From: Linepithema humile
Taxonomy: Eukaryota > Arthropoda > Insecta > Hymenoptera > Formicidae
DNA: 64,000 bases
Assembly (NCBI RefSeq): GCF_040581485.1
Contig: NC_090132.1
Coordinates: 2,305,001-2,369,000 of the forward strand
Reading direction: 5' to 3'
Made by a program: the position numbers and the translations under genes. Shown piece by piece: positions 1 to 13,923 of this stretch; position 1 is the first letter of the stretch; the number at the start of each line of letters is the position of its first letter. Under the pieces are notes generated by a model. That model saw only the letters and a program-made list of their open reading frames with translations. It did no database searches and had not been told where the DNA came from.

Positions 1-3000
1 AAGCGTATAGTTTATGTGAAACGCATGTAAGTTGTATGATGGTTCTTTATCGTCGTCGATAAACAACAAGGTGTAGTATTTGCGGCTTGTGAGGCGAGGC
101 GAGGATCCTTTCACGTGGTGGAAGGTGATGGTGAGAGGGTAATCGGGATAACTCGCTTGACTATACATATAACAGTTCGGATTACGACGTAGCCATACTC
201 ACGATCGGGTGAATTGATCGCTATAGAACGGAATTGGGACGAGGATGAGAGAGGAGGGGGCGGGGAGGGAAAAAGGGGGGGAATAAGGAATTCAGCCTTA
301 TCCGGGCGCGCAGAGAGATACTAAAAGGGAGGTACATCTTTTACCGTTAATACGTTATTCAAACGATCAAGATTGCAGGAACATGCAACGCGAGTCTTGG
401 ATATTAATTTTCGATTGTAGATTAGCCAGGTTGTGTGTACATTTGCAATTTACTATTCCGTCAACGTGTCACATATATTTTAAGTTATGTATTCGCCCCC
501 AATTATTCCTTAATTTTCCCGAATATTAACGACGTAAGGATAATAATAGTGATATTTTCCAAGTTATAATCATAAGATGTGTGTCTAAATTTAATTGCTG
601 CAAGTTGATTAACAATTTTAAGAGATAGCAAAATAGTGAATAAATTAAATATTAATATTATTCGAAAAAGATAATAATATTATAAATATAATACTTTAAA
701 TACATTGAGTATAGCTAAAATATAACAAAGTAAATATAAAGCTAGCCAACAAAATATAGAAAGTAGAATAGAAATATCCATAAAATAATCGTTTCTCTAT
801 ATTTCTTTTAATAGAACAAGTTAAACTAAATCGTATTAAACTATTTCGACTTTATTCATAAAAATATTTTATTTTTCGTATTTATTTGGATCCACTAAAT
901 TGATGAGAGGATCTGCTGGAAAGATTTTGATCTAAGGTTTCGTCTTCGGCAAATATCGTTGTGCATCGAAAATATTGGTTGGATATTACATGAAGAAGCA
1001 AGCAGCGTGCGAAGCCCGCGCGCGAACTAGCCAGCTTGTTCTTGCGGTCGGGGAGAAGTCGAAAACCTCTGGTGAACCCTACATACCCCCCACCACCGCA
1101 GGCCCCTCCGACTCCTTTCTTTCGCTTCGAGCCCGGGCCTGGCGTGCCCGGGTTTGAACCGTGTGCCTAAAATGCAGGCTAGGTTTTCGGCCGCTCTCGC
1201 GCGTACCCGCCCACCCGATACCCCTTCTTCATCGGCCACGCTGTTAGGCATCTTCCTCTCGTTGCTAGGGCCCCGCACTCGATAAGCCTCCCTTCGCCCC
1301 TCCACCGGTTCCCTCTCGCATGCTACCGCCGCCGAATAGTCCCAAAATGCATCGGTGCCTCCGCGTCCCGTTCCTCACCCCTCCTCATTGCGTGGAGGCG
1401 AGCAATGCCGGACCTCCGTTCGTCTCTTTCTTTCATTTGCGCGAATTCCCTCTTTCTCTCTCCGGCTCTCCTTCCCATGTCTACTACCCTCTTTGCGTCT
1501 CTTCAGCGATGCACGACAGCTCTGCCAGCCGCACTACTGGCGAACTTCTCCCTTCGTTGCTAGGTCCGTTTTTTCGCGAATAGAGCTGATGCATATCTTT
1601 TATATATATCGGATCTTAGATGTTTGACAAGATTCAAAACTTATACATCATCACTCTGATTTAATTTGCATACATTACGCCTGATCAGTTCATTCAAACA
1701 GTGAAAAATATGAGATACCTGTGAGATTTAAAGAGAATCAAATTCTTTAAAAAATTCTCCTTTTTTATTGATTTTTCCTTGTATATTGGAAATTACTAAA
1801 ATATGCACCTTACTATTATTAGCATCTTTAATTACGTTATCCATCTTTTTAATCGACTTGTATAGTATAATTTTTTTGAATATTGTATTTTTCTCATTTA
1901 TTAAACAGCAAATATTCACGACAGAATGCGCGATTAGACTCTCTCGTGCCTTCGTAACGTTTTTTCTGCATGACATCAATGTTGAAATAAATCTTGAAGT
2001 ATTAAACTAGCAGGGACAGCCGTTGTTTTTGTTGCAATTATACACATATATAGATTTTTCACATCTCGTCCAGCATGGTTCAAACGATATTTTACGCAAT
2101 GCTGATTCCAAGTCGATCAGATTTTAATTATGGAGAAATTTGATCAAAGTGAACATATAAATAAAAATATATTCCATACGAACTGCAGCTTGCAATTTAT
2201 AAATATGCAAGATTACAGTATTTAATATTATTTATCCAATAATGTCATATTTAAAAAAAGATTTAACCGGCGTATTTTTATAATTTAACAGATAAGCTGA
2301 AAATATATAGCATAATGTTTATCGTTTCACAAAGTAACGATGTACGTTGCCAGTTCCATTCCGGGCAAACCGCTGAACTATGAAAGTGACAAATGATATC
2401 GTCAGCAATATTTTCGCACATATGTCACGTTATAAAGTTAGCTGATAGTATACAAGTCCGCAACGACCGAAGCATCGCGATACATAATGCGATCAAAAGT
2501 TAAGGAGAATCGGAAGTAAAATATATAAAACGATTACTGTTCTATCGGATATACGATTTATATATAAAATTATTTTTTCTATTAGTTAGATTATTATTTT
2601 ACGATTTATATATAATGTTTTTAAAATGTACTTGTTATGTAAAGCATCGAGAAAAGAATATTATATAAGAGATAATATGTTGTTTTAAAATATAAATTGA
2701 AAAAAATGTTCTAATCAGGACCAGCGTCAAACAATGTTATAGATTCTTAACTTTCTCTCTTTTAAATTTTTATAATTTCCTAAATAAAACTTTCACTCTG
2801 AAGTTAACAAATCGGTTCATCAACGATATATTTGATTTCCAAGTGGCGGATCCTTAAAAATTTAACGCCACTGATGTAATATTTTTGATTTTTATATATA
2901 ATATTTACTCGACTCGTTGAGGAAAGGCGTGCCAGAGTCGGAATTCGGTTGCAAAACTGCATCTCCCGAAGAATTCGCGAGTTAGGCGCGGCCCTGTCTC

Positions 3001-3867
3001 ATTGCTAGAGTCCCCTCTTCCACTTCGAAGGCTGCACCTAAATGCGCGCTATCCGCTGCGTTGCCCCCACCAAATGCATTCCACCTATTTGGGCCCCCCA
3101 CCATATATACCGGGCCGAAAAGTGCAACGGCCTAAATTCACGTAGAGGAAGGTAACAAGGGCCTTGGGTTTCTCCCACCCGGCGGCTCGGTGCAACAACC
3201 TAATTTCTAGAACCCTCCTCTTCTCTCTCGCACCCTCTCCCGCCTTCTTTCTTTCCACTTGCCTGTCCCCCCCCGCCCCCCTTCCCGCGTTTCCCTCCAT
3301 GCGCCATTGCCGCCGCCACCGCCGCCGCCGCCGCAGCCGCGTCTTTTTTCATCCTCACCTCGCGCGCGTTACCCCCTCGCCCCCTTGCACTCCCTCCGAC
3401 TACTACCTCGCTCTTTGCCTCTCATCCCGGCCCTCCCAACCCGTTCTCGCCGAAACCGCCGCTCTCAGTCGGACGTTCGCCGTTTCGTCAGGCCCGCTCG
3501 AACCATTGCATCGCGCTTCTTCTACTTAATGCAATCACTAGTTGGTTTTCGGAGGCAAGCCTTACCTTCCTTTCGCCTTGCCCCGCGCCGCTCGTTCCCC
3601 TGCTGTTCCCTTCTTCGGCTATACCACCCCTCCCGCCGATCATCCCGCTCCGTGCTCCTACGGACCCGCTTCCATCTTTCGCCATTCTCTTCTTTTGCAC
3701 CGTCTCTTTTCCCTTCTTTCTTTGCTTTGCTCCTTTTTTTTACCTCAGTGCAATCGTCTCCGCTTACTAGCGATTCGTGCATGCAATACGATCTCTCGTC
3801 CGGCTACGGCTAGCACGAAGAAGAGAACGACTTTGTACTCGCTCGCGCACGCCTCTCGCCCGCGGCT

Positions 3868-3871
<4 letters not shown>

Positions 3872-3914
<43 letters not shown>
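3872..3914. repeat. (CT)n microsatellite
   Basis: About 20 CT units at the end of a pyrimidine-rich GC island. Confidence 0.95.
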
Positions 3915-3918
<4 letters not shown>

Positions 3919-6900
3919 CTCCTCTGAGACAGATCAGCGAAGTTTTTCATGGAGAATGTTCGACCAATCGCACGCGTGATCGTCTGAGTGAAGATCGGGC
4001 TAAATCGCAAAAAATAAACTTCGGACAGATTGGAAAAAAATATTTCACGACACGCTTGCTCTTCGTTTGGTCTCTCGCGCGCTGTCACTCGACTCTCACA
4101 GATTTTTTCCTCATTTTTTAATTCCATGTTTTTATCTCTTAAAGCTTATTTTTTTCATCATTATATTTCTTTTATATCAATTTTTGTCTCTTTTTAACGT
4201 CCGCATTTTTTACTCGGAAAATATTATACTTATAGTTCTACGTAAGTGTACTCAGTTATCAGTATTGTATGACCGTTTTCTAGCTAAGAAAGAGACTCAT
4301 CCCTATTATGTATTTCTAGAGCGCAGAACTCGCCGAGCTATCTGAGATGCTACGTCCACGATATTTAAATCGCGTAAGCGTAACAAGACACGAATAACAC
4401 GTGCAATCGTGTTTAGACTATGAGAGTCTAGTCTCTTAAAACTACAGCTATCATAAAAAATCTCGTCGTATCGTTAGAATATTTTTCTTCATTAATACTT
4501 CAATTTCTATAAATTAATGAGAGCCCGACGCTTTGAGAAATATAGCTTGAAAATCATGAAGCTTCTTTCGCCATTCAGCGATTCCAGATGTATTTGGAAT
4601 TTTCGCGTATGCAATTTAAGAAATTAGTGTGTGAACTTTACAAAAATTGAGGTTTGATGCAGGATAATTATTCTTTCTCGATTCAAGTCTCTGATGCCGT
4701 ATGTCCTAAATTTTTTTTGCGCTGTATTAATTTGATTAAATATTTAATATTTGAGATAATTTTGCAATTTTTTTAGATATACGTTGATTTTACATCAAAT
4801 CAGAAAAATCTCAAAAATTCCTTGTAATATCTAAATATCGATATAGTGATATAAAAAATATTTATTAATATCGAAATAGCAGTGTGGAGAATGTGTGCAT
4901 ATGTTTATTTTATTAAACTCATATTTATTTCACTATTGTACGCGCGCGAAATAATCTGCACGCAGACGGATTTTACAGAATCATCGGAATTTAAAAAAAA
5001 AATGCCCGAATACTGCTGGAGGCTTAATTGGCAATGAGCGAAGATCGCGGCTCGGCGCTCCGTGACATCGGTTAGAAGCAATTCGCGCGTCGCAGCGTGC
5101 GAGCGCAAGAGCGGAATGCACTTACGTATACTCGGCATAAGGCGAAACGCCCGGGGGAACCAATTCCGTGGTAGCGGCATCGAGGACGGAAGAGAGAAGC
5201 TCGTTCTACCACGTTTCGCGAGTGGCAAGGGAAGAGGCCACGACGCGCGGAGGAGGCGAAAACGGTGCGGCCGCAAAAGTAGGAGGCGAGCGGGGGGAGG
5301 GACGGGAGAGGGTCGGAATCATCCTTACACAAGACGATACGAGACAAGCTCCCCCCTTCGGTTGACTTGCAGCGACTTTCGTCCGATAAAGTCACCCCGG
5401 AGGCGCGGGGAGACCTTTCCGAGAGTCGTCGCGCTGCACGCTTTCGAATTTCACGCGAAATTCGGTCAATTTCGGCGCGGCCTGCACTTTGCGGCTCGCG
5501 CGATCAGCAGCAGCAGCCCCGTTTTACCATCGCTCGCGCGGCCAGCTTCGTTGTTTTTTTTTTTCTGCTGCACCATCTCTGTCCCCGCCTCACCCATCGT
5601 TTCTTCTCCCATCGATGTCGTCGTCGTCGTCGTCGTCATTGTTTCGGCAACGGAGAGACTCGCGACCTCGATCCGAGATCTGCGCCACGACGAATGATAG
5701 ACGCGACGCGACGCGACGAAAGCCGTGTAGCGGCCGGCGACGCATAGAAAGAAGCCGTGGCGTTGCACACGCAGGTTTTCTCGCTTCGCTCGCGGTCCCG
5801 CGTTTCATGCGGATCAATGCCCCGGCAAAAGTTCTTTGAGCCGAGGACCACCTGCCCGCGAAGGACCCGCCCAGAACGCGCAACGGCACCGGTGCATTGC
5901 CCCTGTTACTCCCGTCCACAATGTGACTTTACTCGACTCGGCTCGACTTAGCCATTATACGGGATTTGACGCCCTTTGTGGATCCGCATGGCGTGCGAAG
6001 GTGTCCCGCTGCTGAAAGACGAGGAATTCGCGCGCAATTGACGCTTATCTTTTTACTTTTTAGCCCGCGGACACATCTCTCCTTTCTGCCAAAATAGAAT
6101 TGTTAAGCGTTTTCTGTAGAAAGTGTGCAAATCATCGGCCAACTGATACTCACACTTTTAAAATGCGTTACGAAATGTATCTGAAAAAGTTACATCTCCC
6201 TTTCCAAGTTTCCAATTTTGCACACAAAAAGATAACATTTTACTAAAAGTTATTAAAAGATGAAAGCTACGTAAATAGGTTTCACGAACCATTGGTTTAT
6301 GCACTCAATTTTTCGCGTGCTTTTCGAACTCGTGTATTATCCGTTAATATATTGTTTAAAAAAAAAAATGTTTCCAATTCAAAAAAAATTACCACAATAC
6401 TAATAAATACATTGAGAATTACATCGCATGTTTCTTCTTTCCGTGTCTTCAAATACATTTCAAGATTTAAGTGCAGGTTTAGAATTATACAAAGAAGTCT
6501 TGCTTATAAATGATTTGTGTGAGGGACCGTCATCTTTGACCAACTGCTGGCGGTAAACAACGTGGCGGGCCAAATCGAATGTTTGGGGTATTTGAATTTT
6601 CGTTACGATGCAACGGCCTTAAACCCTCTAGGGCCAAACTCCGGGCGGCGTGCGTGACTGCGGTGCGTGTGCACGCGCGCCTCGTGTTCGTCGCGTGTGC
6701 ATATGTAGCGCGTACGTGCGCTCGGGCATCGGCGTGCTTCGTGCACCACCGACCGGTTGCAGTGTGCCGAAACTTTATTTCCAGAATGTTTGATTTGAGA
6801 AAGAAATAGCTCTGACTCGTTCCACCGGTAAGGTTTTCGTCTTCTGCAAACCACGTTGTATATTTAACAAATTTCTCGGTATTCTTCGGCGCAGAGATGT

Positions 6901-8593
6901 ACAATTAGACGACTATCTCCCACTTACATCTTTATAACGTGAGTGTACTTATTGATTGCAGCCGTAAAAAATATTTTTTTTTCGACTTTAACAATAAACT
7001 TTGCCAGTTTTTAGTATCGAAATGCAAAAAATAAATTCGTAAATCAATCCTTTTTGTGTACTAAAGTGCGGCGTAAAAATATTATTTTAAAATGTATAAT
7101 GAATATAAACTTTAGAATAAAGAAGAATTGAAATTGGAAGCAAGATCGTGCAAAAGTTATCCGTGCGCGTTTAATATTTACACGAGATACAAACACAGTG
7201 TAAAATTTTACAAAAATAGTTATAATACAAAGATCTAATTTGCAAAGCTTTTCATTTATCAAGTGTTCTTTAGCACGTATTTCAGTCATTTGTTATCTTT
7301 GTTGCGAATTAAAAAATTCGCAGTTGAAAAATTTCTCAGTTTCGAAGCGAAGCTTAATTAGCGCGAAAATTCAACACCACCCAGCGTGATGAAATAGAAG
7401 CGGAAGAGGAGCCAGAGGGAAAGAAAGAAAGAAGTGCAACCGGAATGAGAACGCACAGGACAGTCCCGGGCGCGGGTAACCAGCGTGTACACTGACGCAA
7501 CGTGAATTTTGGCCCGGCCCGGCCCGGTCACGGTTTCGTAGGCACGCTAAAAATTTTTTTTCGTTCTCTTCCTCTCGGCAATTGTTTCGTTGCATCCTGC
7601 CAGGCTGTGCTCTGCCGCAAGCCTTGAGAGTGGAACGAACCGGAGTGCTAGCTCCGGTGCTTCGAACGTGTATACTTTTTACCAAAACATAGGCGAATCG
7701 AAAGGAATTAATAAGAGGAATTAATTCGTTGATAAATTCGTTCAGCGAAGTTACGAAATTCCAGTTTTCTTTTTGAATAAAAAAATATGAGAATTTCTTT
7801 TATTTCTCTTCCTCCTTTATCTCTCGTGAAACTCGTTTTAACAGAATGAAATAATTTAATTCCTTAATAAGAATATTTACATGTATGTCACGGAATTTTT
7901 CCTTTTATTCGACACTGAGAACTTAATTACAGCGTATCATTGCATACATTATCTCGCAAAAATGAGAATTATTTGTCCATCAACTTTTGGTTTGCAGCAT
8001 TAGATTGCTGATTTCTGATATTGGATTCGTTCATTTATTCTTTTGCAGAATAATAATGCAGAGAAGCTGGCGGACTTGGAAGAACAGGAAAGCAGAATGA
8101 CGAAAACGGGGATACAATAAACGGAAGAAGGGACTCGAGCAAGAATTCGCCGGGAATTCAAAATGATATATATCTCGAACAATTTAATCTTTTCAGCTTA
8201 CTTTGCAACGATACTTCATAAGTCGTAGAACCGAGAAACATGCGAAATTTGAACCGGCAACGTATTTTTTAAAATTTATTATTCAATTTCAGCAAAATTC
8301 TTTAGATTCTAAAATGGAGAGAGATGAGTCTTTAATTGCAACTTTTAGAAAAAGCAAAATTATTTTTATAAGTTTGGAATAAAGTTGCGCATGAGAAGTT
8401 TGTCAACACATTTGTCTGCGGTATTTTCTCATTTTAAAATAATAATTTTTTCATAATTACGTTTAGTCAGATGCAGCGGCTAAAAAGTGCTTCTACGCCT
8501 TTTTTCGAAATATTTTACGCAAAACAGGAATAATTGCAAGATATTTCCGTCGAGACACATTGTTTTCATTCGCATCGATGTATTGAACGGAAT

Positions 8594-8594
<1 letters not shown>

Positions 8595-8630
<36 letters not shown>
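8595..8630. repeat. Poly-T tract of 36 bases
   Basis: Uninterrupted run of 36 T. It is the longest homopolymer in the window. It could be the reverse-strand tail of a retroposed sequence, but no retroelement body or target duplication is visible. Confidence 0.95.
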
Positions 8631-8634
<4 letters not shown>

Positions 8635-11600
8635 AAATCATTTCAAAAAAGATACCTTTTCTACCATATATTTACCCAATATGTTGAATGCTTTTAAAAT
8701 TCCTAAGTTTATTTTACAAAATGTATTTTCTAGATTGGTTATTACACGTATAAAATTTTAATTGCATATTGCGCATTTCAAATTTTAATTGGTAATTACA
8801 GATGATAATAATTTCCTCTCATATTCCCCGATATACACGCGACCCGTAATGTATTCTCTGTAACTTACGGCAGCGTACTCTGAAAAACCTCTTTAAACTA
8901 GTTATAGGTATGCGCGCAACGATAATATATTATAATAATAGCGGTAATATCATTAAATGCTCGCATGTAGCCACGCATACACAATTCTTATCATTATAAT
9001 TATTTATTAGGTATCAATGACAAACATTACGTAGCTTATCCCGCGTATCGCATTTGTTTCCCTAAAAATCAAAGGTGTCCAAAATCATAGATATCCAAAT
9101 AAGATCAGTCGAAAAGGAAAACGCTATCATTTTCATGCGTTCTCCATCCCGCTACTCTCTCCTACTGCTCTCCGCCACATTAATATCTGTCAAATCCGAC
9201 GGTTTATCAGATAGCCGCTTTGTGAAAAAGAAAAAAAAAAAAAAAAAAAAATGGAGAAAAGCAAAGAGCTGCTCGGGACTGTTGAGCGTGATCAGCATTA
9301 TCGAATTAGCGCGATTGGCGTACGGTCGGAATTTCGCGATGGTTGCGCGGACCCGATGTGTTTGCATTAGCGAAGGCCGCCTGAGGGAATATTGCGTTTC
9401 GATTGGACATACACGCGCAAATCGCGGACGATAAATATTAATTATTTTTGTTTGTCTCCTATCGCGCGGCCCGGCATTAATAACATTTCGATCCCGCGTT
9501 GCGCTCGCACTCGCACGCTCGCTTCCGTCCCGCGCCGTCTCTCGCTCGCTCCCTCCCTCCGCGCCCACTCTATCCTTCTCACTCCCGACCTCCTCTCGCG
9601 AGGTAAAACCATAACGCGCGCCGGCAAACGAATTGGTTAGCGCTCTCTCGGTGTAGCTCTCCTCTACCTGCACATTAATGACCCCACCACCCCTACGGCC
9701 GCCGACAAAAACGTTCAAGTAACAGCGATGATGATGTCTCTCCGGCGCGCTCACCCCCGCGCGCACGCACTCTTTTACACGCTCGCTCGCAACACCCCTC
9801 TCGCGATTCCTCCTCGCGGCCCCCCTGCGCGGGCCCTCCCTCTTCCACCACCGATCGGTCCCCCGCTCTCGCGGGTGTCGCCCGCCATCGTCACCGCCAT
9901 CAACCCCGGGGAATACGTAACCGAAGTTACAATGATCGCCGCGCGAATACGTAATTTTCGCAAACAAAGTAGCCCGGCAAATAATAAAACGCGCCTGTTT
10001 ACCTTGACCGATGTGTATCTCCGGGTAGCTGCTCATCGGTGTATATAGGATGATAATTCCGCGATGGCGGCCGAACCGTCTGAAGCGTTTTATTCCGAAG
10101 CAGCTTAATAATGATAATCAAAATGGTAGCTCGCGCGAATATTTCCGAATAAATCGCGACGCGGAGGTGCATGATGTTATCAATATCTTGTGAGCGACAG
10201 AGAGGAATAAAGCGACTTGATATTCGCCTCCTCTCGTAGCATTTGCTTCTGAATTTTATTGCCGATCAGTCTAGAAGACTATCGATTATATTAACTTAAT
10301 AAATTAACGTATTACTTTTAAAAAACTAGCAGAAAAACAGTAGAAAATAACCAAAGGGCAGAGGTCGGACTGTAAAAGATATTAAGATCTTTTTCTATCG
10401 CTTCTGCAATTTTTAATTATCCACATCATTCTGCATAATTAGCTTATGAAGCGATCGTTGTTTCATATTTTTTACAAGATGTTTAATTTATACATTAAAT
10501 TAAGTCCGTACGCGATACTTTATATATTTTCCGGGTTTTATGCACAAGCCTACTCTATCAATTGTAAACCAAGCCAATCCTCTAAGTACATCTCGTGCAT
10601 TATGATACATTCTATACGTCGTCGCGTATGTTTTCTATCTATCGGTTTTCATGCGTTGGACTCACCCGGTATTTCCGCAAAGCGCAAACAGACACTTCCC
10701 ATACACGCAAATACGAACGGTGCGTGATGCGGCGTACGTTTTCAAGCAGTCAAGCGTTTTAAGCAAAGGCGGAAGGTGCGCGTTAGGATATGGTCGAAAT
10801 AAAATAAGAAAGATGATTACGGGACGATCTGGATGGACGGACATGTAGAAAACAGCGTTTCGAAACAAACAAAATGATGTCGAGGAAATATAATAATTAT
10901 ATTTATTGATCGCGAAGGGCGGAAAAGCACGTAGATATCATTGTTCGTTGCTGAAAAATATATAAAGGTGTCCCAAATCCTCAGCTTAATTTCAATAATT
11001 GATTCTGCGACAACGAAATTGATTCTATAATACTTTAAATGTTGGATGTTTTCGAATTATTAACGATCGCGAATCGTTCCGAGAGAGAGAAAGAGAGAGA
11101 GAGAGAGAAAAAGAGAGAAATCAAAACTCAAAGTCAAATATTTCCTAGTTGTATATTTTTTTTTTTTTCTAACTAGTAAGCTAAACAAGACTCATTAATA
11201 ATTCGTAACAGTAATCGTGATTCGAAAGCATAACGTCTGGCAAAGCAGAAAAGCGGTTCAATATCCCCGAATCTCTTGACCTTCCATCGCATCGCGCATG
11301 GCTACCCAAGAAATTCCTCACAAACTCGTAAATTTTCTAATACAAACACTTGGTTCGCAATTTAGTTGTCCTTGGCTTTATTTGCCGGAGAGCCACGAGC
11401 GTCTCGAATTGCGAAGCAATATGCATTTAGTTAGGCGGTCCCATGAATACAATACCGCTAAATAGAATTCTTCTTATTGGGAGCGAATTTGCAAAAATTT
11501 GCGTAACCTCAAACGTTAAAAATTATATTGGGTCTTTTTAAATTAAAAAAAAAAAAAATTGCAAATCTTATTTATCACACGCGACGCGATCTAATCATTA

Positions 11601-12319
11601 TCGCGGTGCGATCGATATCTTCTTTTTAATTGACACAACAATGATCACAGAACAAACAAATGCAAATAAAATATCTTCCTACAAGGTGTTTCATCTTTTA
11701 AAAGTGAACACTTTTTTCCGACGGCCAGGCGGTGTTTTGGCCTCTAAAAAAATCTTTTAGTCGAGAAATTATCTAGCTATGCATTGCAACTCTTCAAGAT
11801 TCATAGAGAAGCGTTTTACTACGTCTTTTACATACTCCAGACTCTCTTAGATCTTCTCTTAGCGGTCTGAACGTATGCGGTAATCTTACGGCGCTCGGAC
11901 TGGAGAATGTGATAAGACGCTTTTCTAATAATGACGAGCTCAAAGCTGCGGTGCTTATACGGACGATTTCCCAACGAAAAGATTTTCTTTTTCGAAAAGC
12001 TGCGAACCGCTGCAAAAACGCGTTGAAAAGTTTTGTTTTCGTTGATGGAATTTTTATAATAAATGATACCTTTTAACTACAATTTTGCGAAAACTTTTCA
12101 TCCCGCTGTTGTATATGTTTGGAAATAGTTTTTTCAATGTACTCTTCATGTTTCTCTCCGTAGACGCGGTATTCTTTGCAGCTAAAGACCCGAAAACACG
12201 CGTTTCGCATATTTAGAAATCCGCCGCTGCTCACTCGTCGCCGATAAAGTGTATCTACTGGCTTGGCCTTCCTCCTCCCCACCAACAATTCATTTCTCTT
12301 TCGTATTAGACTCGCGTTA

Positions 12320-12345
12320 CGGTCACTGACGTGAATTTAGACGAA
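12320..12345. promoter_or_regulatory. EcRE-like palindrome next to an AGGTCA half-site
   Basis: CGGTCACTGACGT matches the 13-base EcR/USP consensus at all but two positions, with the 1-base spacer. A perfect AGGTCA half-site follows about eight bases later. It lies far upstream of any exon. Weak evidence. Confidence 0.2.
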
Positions 12346-13083
12346 GGTCAAGACGTCTGGTCGCATCTCGTCGTAATGATCGTCTCACATAATGCCCGAC
12401 CCAGCGTGTGAATAATCGTCTACGGCCAAGTGTCCGTATGAAGGACTATATGTATATCGGTCCTCCCGTGTGTTTGTAGAATAGAAAATTACGTTATGCT
12501 CATACACAATAGTTGATGGATTGGTGAAATAAAAAAAAAATGATAATGCTATCGGTCTCCAATAGCCCGTATAGAAGCTTGAAACGTAATACCGCACGTT
12601 TTGTCTCGCATCACTAGAAAAATGTTTTAACGTCAGAGTCGATAACGAAGTTGGAGTTGATTTTTGTTCAATAAAAATTTTCGAGAGATCACGTTTGTGC
12701 AACATTTTAATTTATAATATTAACGCTTAACCAACGTGTTTTTTTTTTTTTTTTCATTTTTTTTTATTTAACTGACATAGCGCGTGGTCCGTCAGACTGC
12801 GGTTTATTCGCTGCAACAATCTGTTGCGTTGAATGCTAGTGAGCAGTCTCTAAAATTGAAAACTTTCAATTCCGGTTCCTTCAATGCCTTCCGAGTCTCG
12901 GAAGTGAAATGTTTATGGAAAAGACGGGTGAATGCCGTGCATTCGATGTTAAGGTGCATCCTGTCGCAATAAGGCGGCCGCTCGTTTTGAAAAACAGGTG
13001 CACGCAGATGACCAACCAACGGCCGCACGTGATACCGGATCGGTAAGTATTAAATCTTGCCGGACGTTAATATAATATCTCGA

Positions 13084-13122
13084 AGGAGGAGAAGGAGGAG
13101 GAGGAGGAGGAGGAGGAGGAGT
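13084..13122. repeat. (GGA)n trinucleotide repeat
   Basis: About 13 GGA/GAA units in noncoding sequence. Confidence 0.9.
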
Positions 13123-13895
13123 GCATAAGTGCGTAATGTCAGAACGCACGATGTTACAATGAACCTTTTCCGTCCGTTCGATGTTCTCTCGGGACACGTT
13201 TCGCATCGCGAGACAGATAAGGGCAGATGTTAGTCCTACCGCGCGACTTAATTAACTAAATAATCGCGTGACGTAAGTCATCTGTGCGGAAAATTTAGGG
13301 CAAGGAGTAAATAAGCAAGGAAGCGATATATATGTAAAAATGGTAGCCTTGCAAATAAACAAATGTATACGGTATTTCGTGAAGTTGGTAAAATATTTCT
13401 TGAAAAACTAAGGTCTATTTATATACCGATTGCTCTTAATTACGTGGTTATTTAATATTGAAATAATATTCAATTAATTAGGTTTCAAAGATGTACATAA
13501 TTAACGGAAACTTATCTGTAAGTTAATCTGAAATTGTGTTTTGCTTTTACACGATTTTAATTGGATTTAGTTTCTAACGGAGCAAATATATCCGTCTAAC
13601 TTTCGTACTTTCGTACCTTTCGTATCCAAAAATTGCGCGATAAAATCTAACAGGGAGAAAGAGCGAGAGAGTATATTCTCACGGTTTGGCGCGCACTTTA
13701 CGGAACGCTTGTAATCCCTATCGAAAAAGGTACCGTTATTCCGCGAGGCATAATTTCTCGGGACGAAACAAGCCATTTCAATACTGCAATTTACACCTAA
13801 CAGTTGCGAGAAATTAAAAGAGCACGCACGTGTAAAAGCGCGCATACATATATACATATATTAGGACGAATTCGTAATTCCGCTCAAGTGTTGCA

Positions 13896-13923
13896 CTCTT
13901 AATTAACGTGTGTTAATTAAGAG
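13896..13923. repeat. Perfect 11-bp inverted repeat containing TTAATTAA
   Basis: CTCTTAATTAA and its exact reverse complement TTAATTAAGAG flank the six bases CGTGTG. Each arm includes a TAATTA homeodomain core. It could be a paired homeodomain site or a cruciform-prone sequence; function unknown. Confidence 0.5.

Noticed and set aside
5062..5697. 211-residue plus-strand open frame
   Set aside because: Arg/Ser-rich low complexity in a CpG-rich island, with long overlapping frames on the other strand and no recognised domain; best explained by composition.
9152..10036. 294-residue minus-strand open frame
   Set aside because: It is Arg/Gly-rich and runs through a poly-A/T tract as a poly-Phe run; it has no domain and overlaps open frames on the opposite strand.
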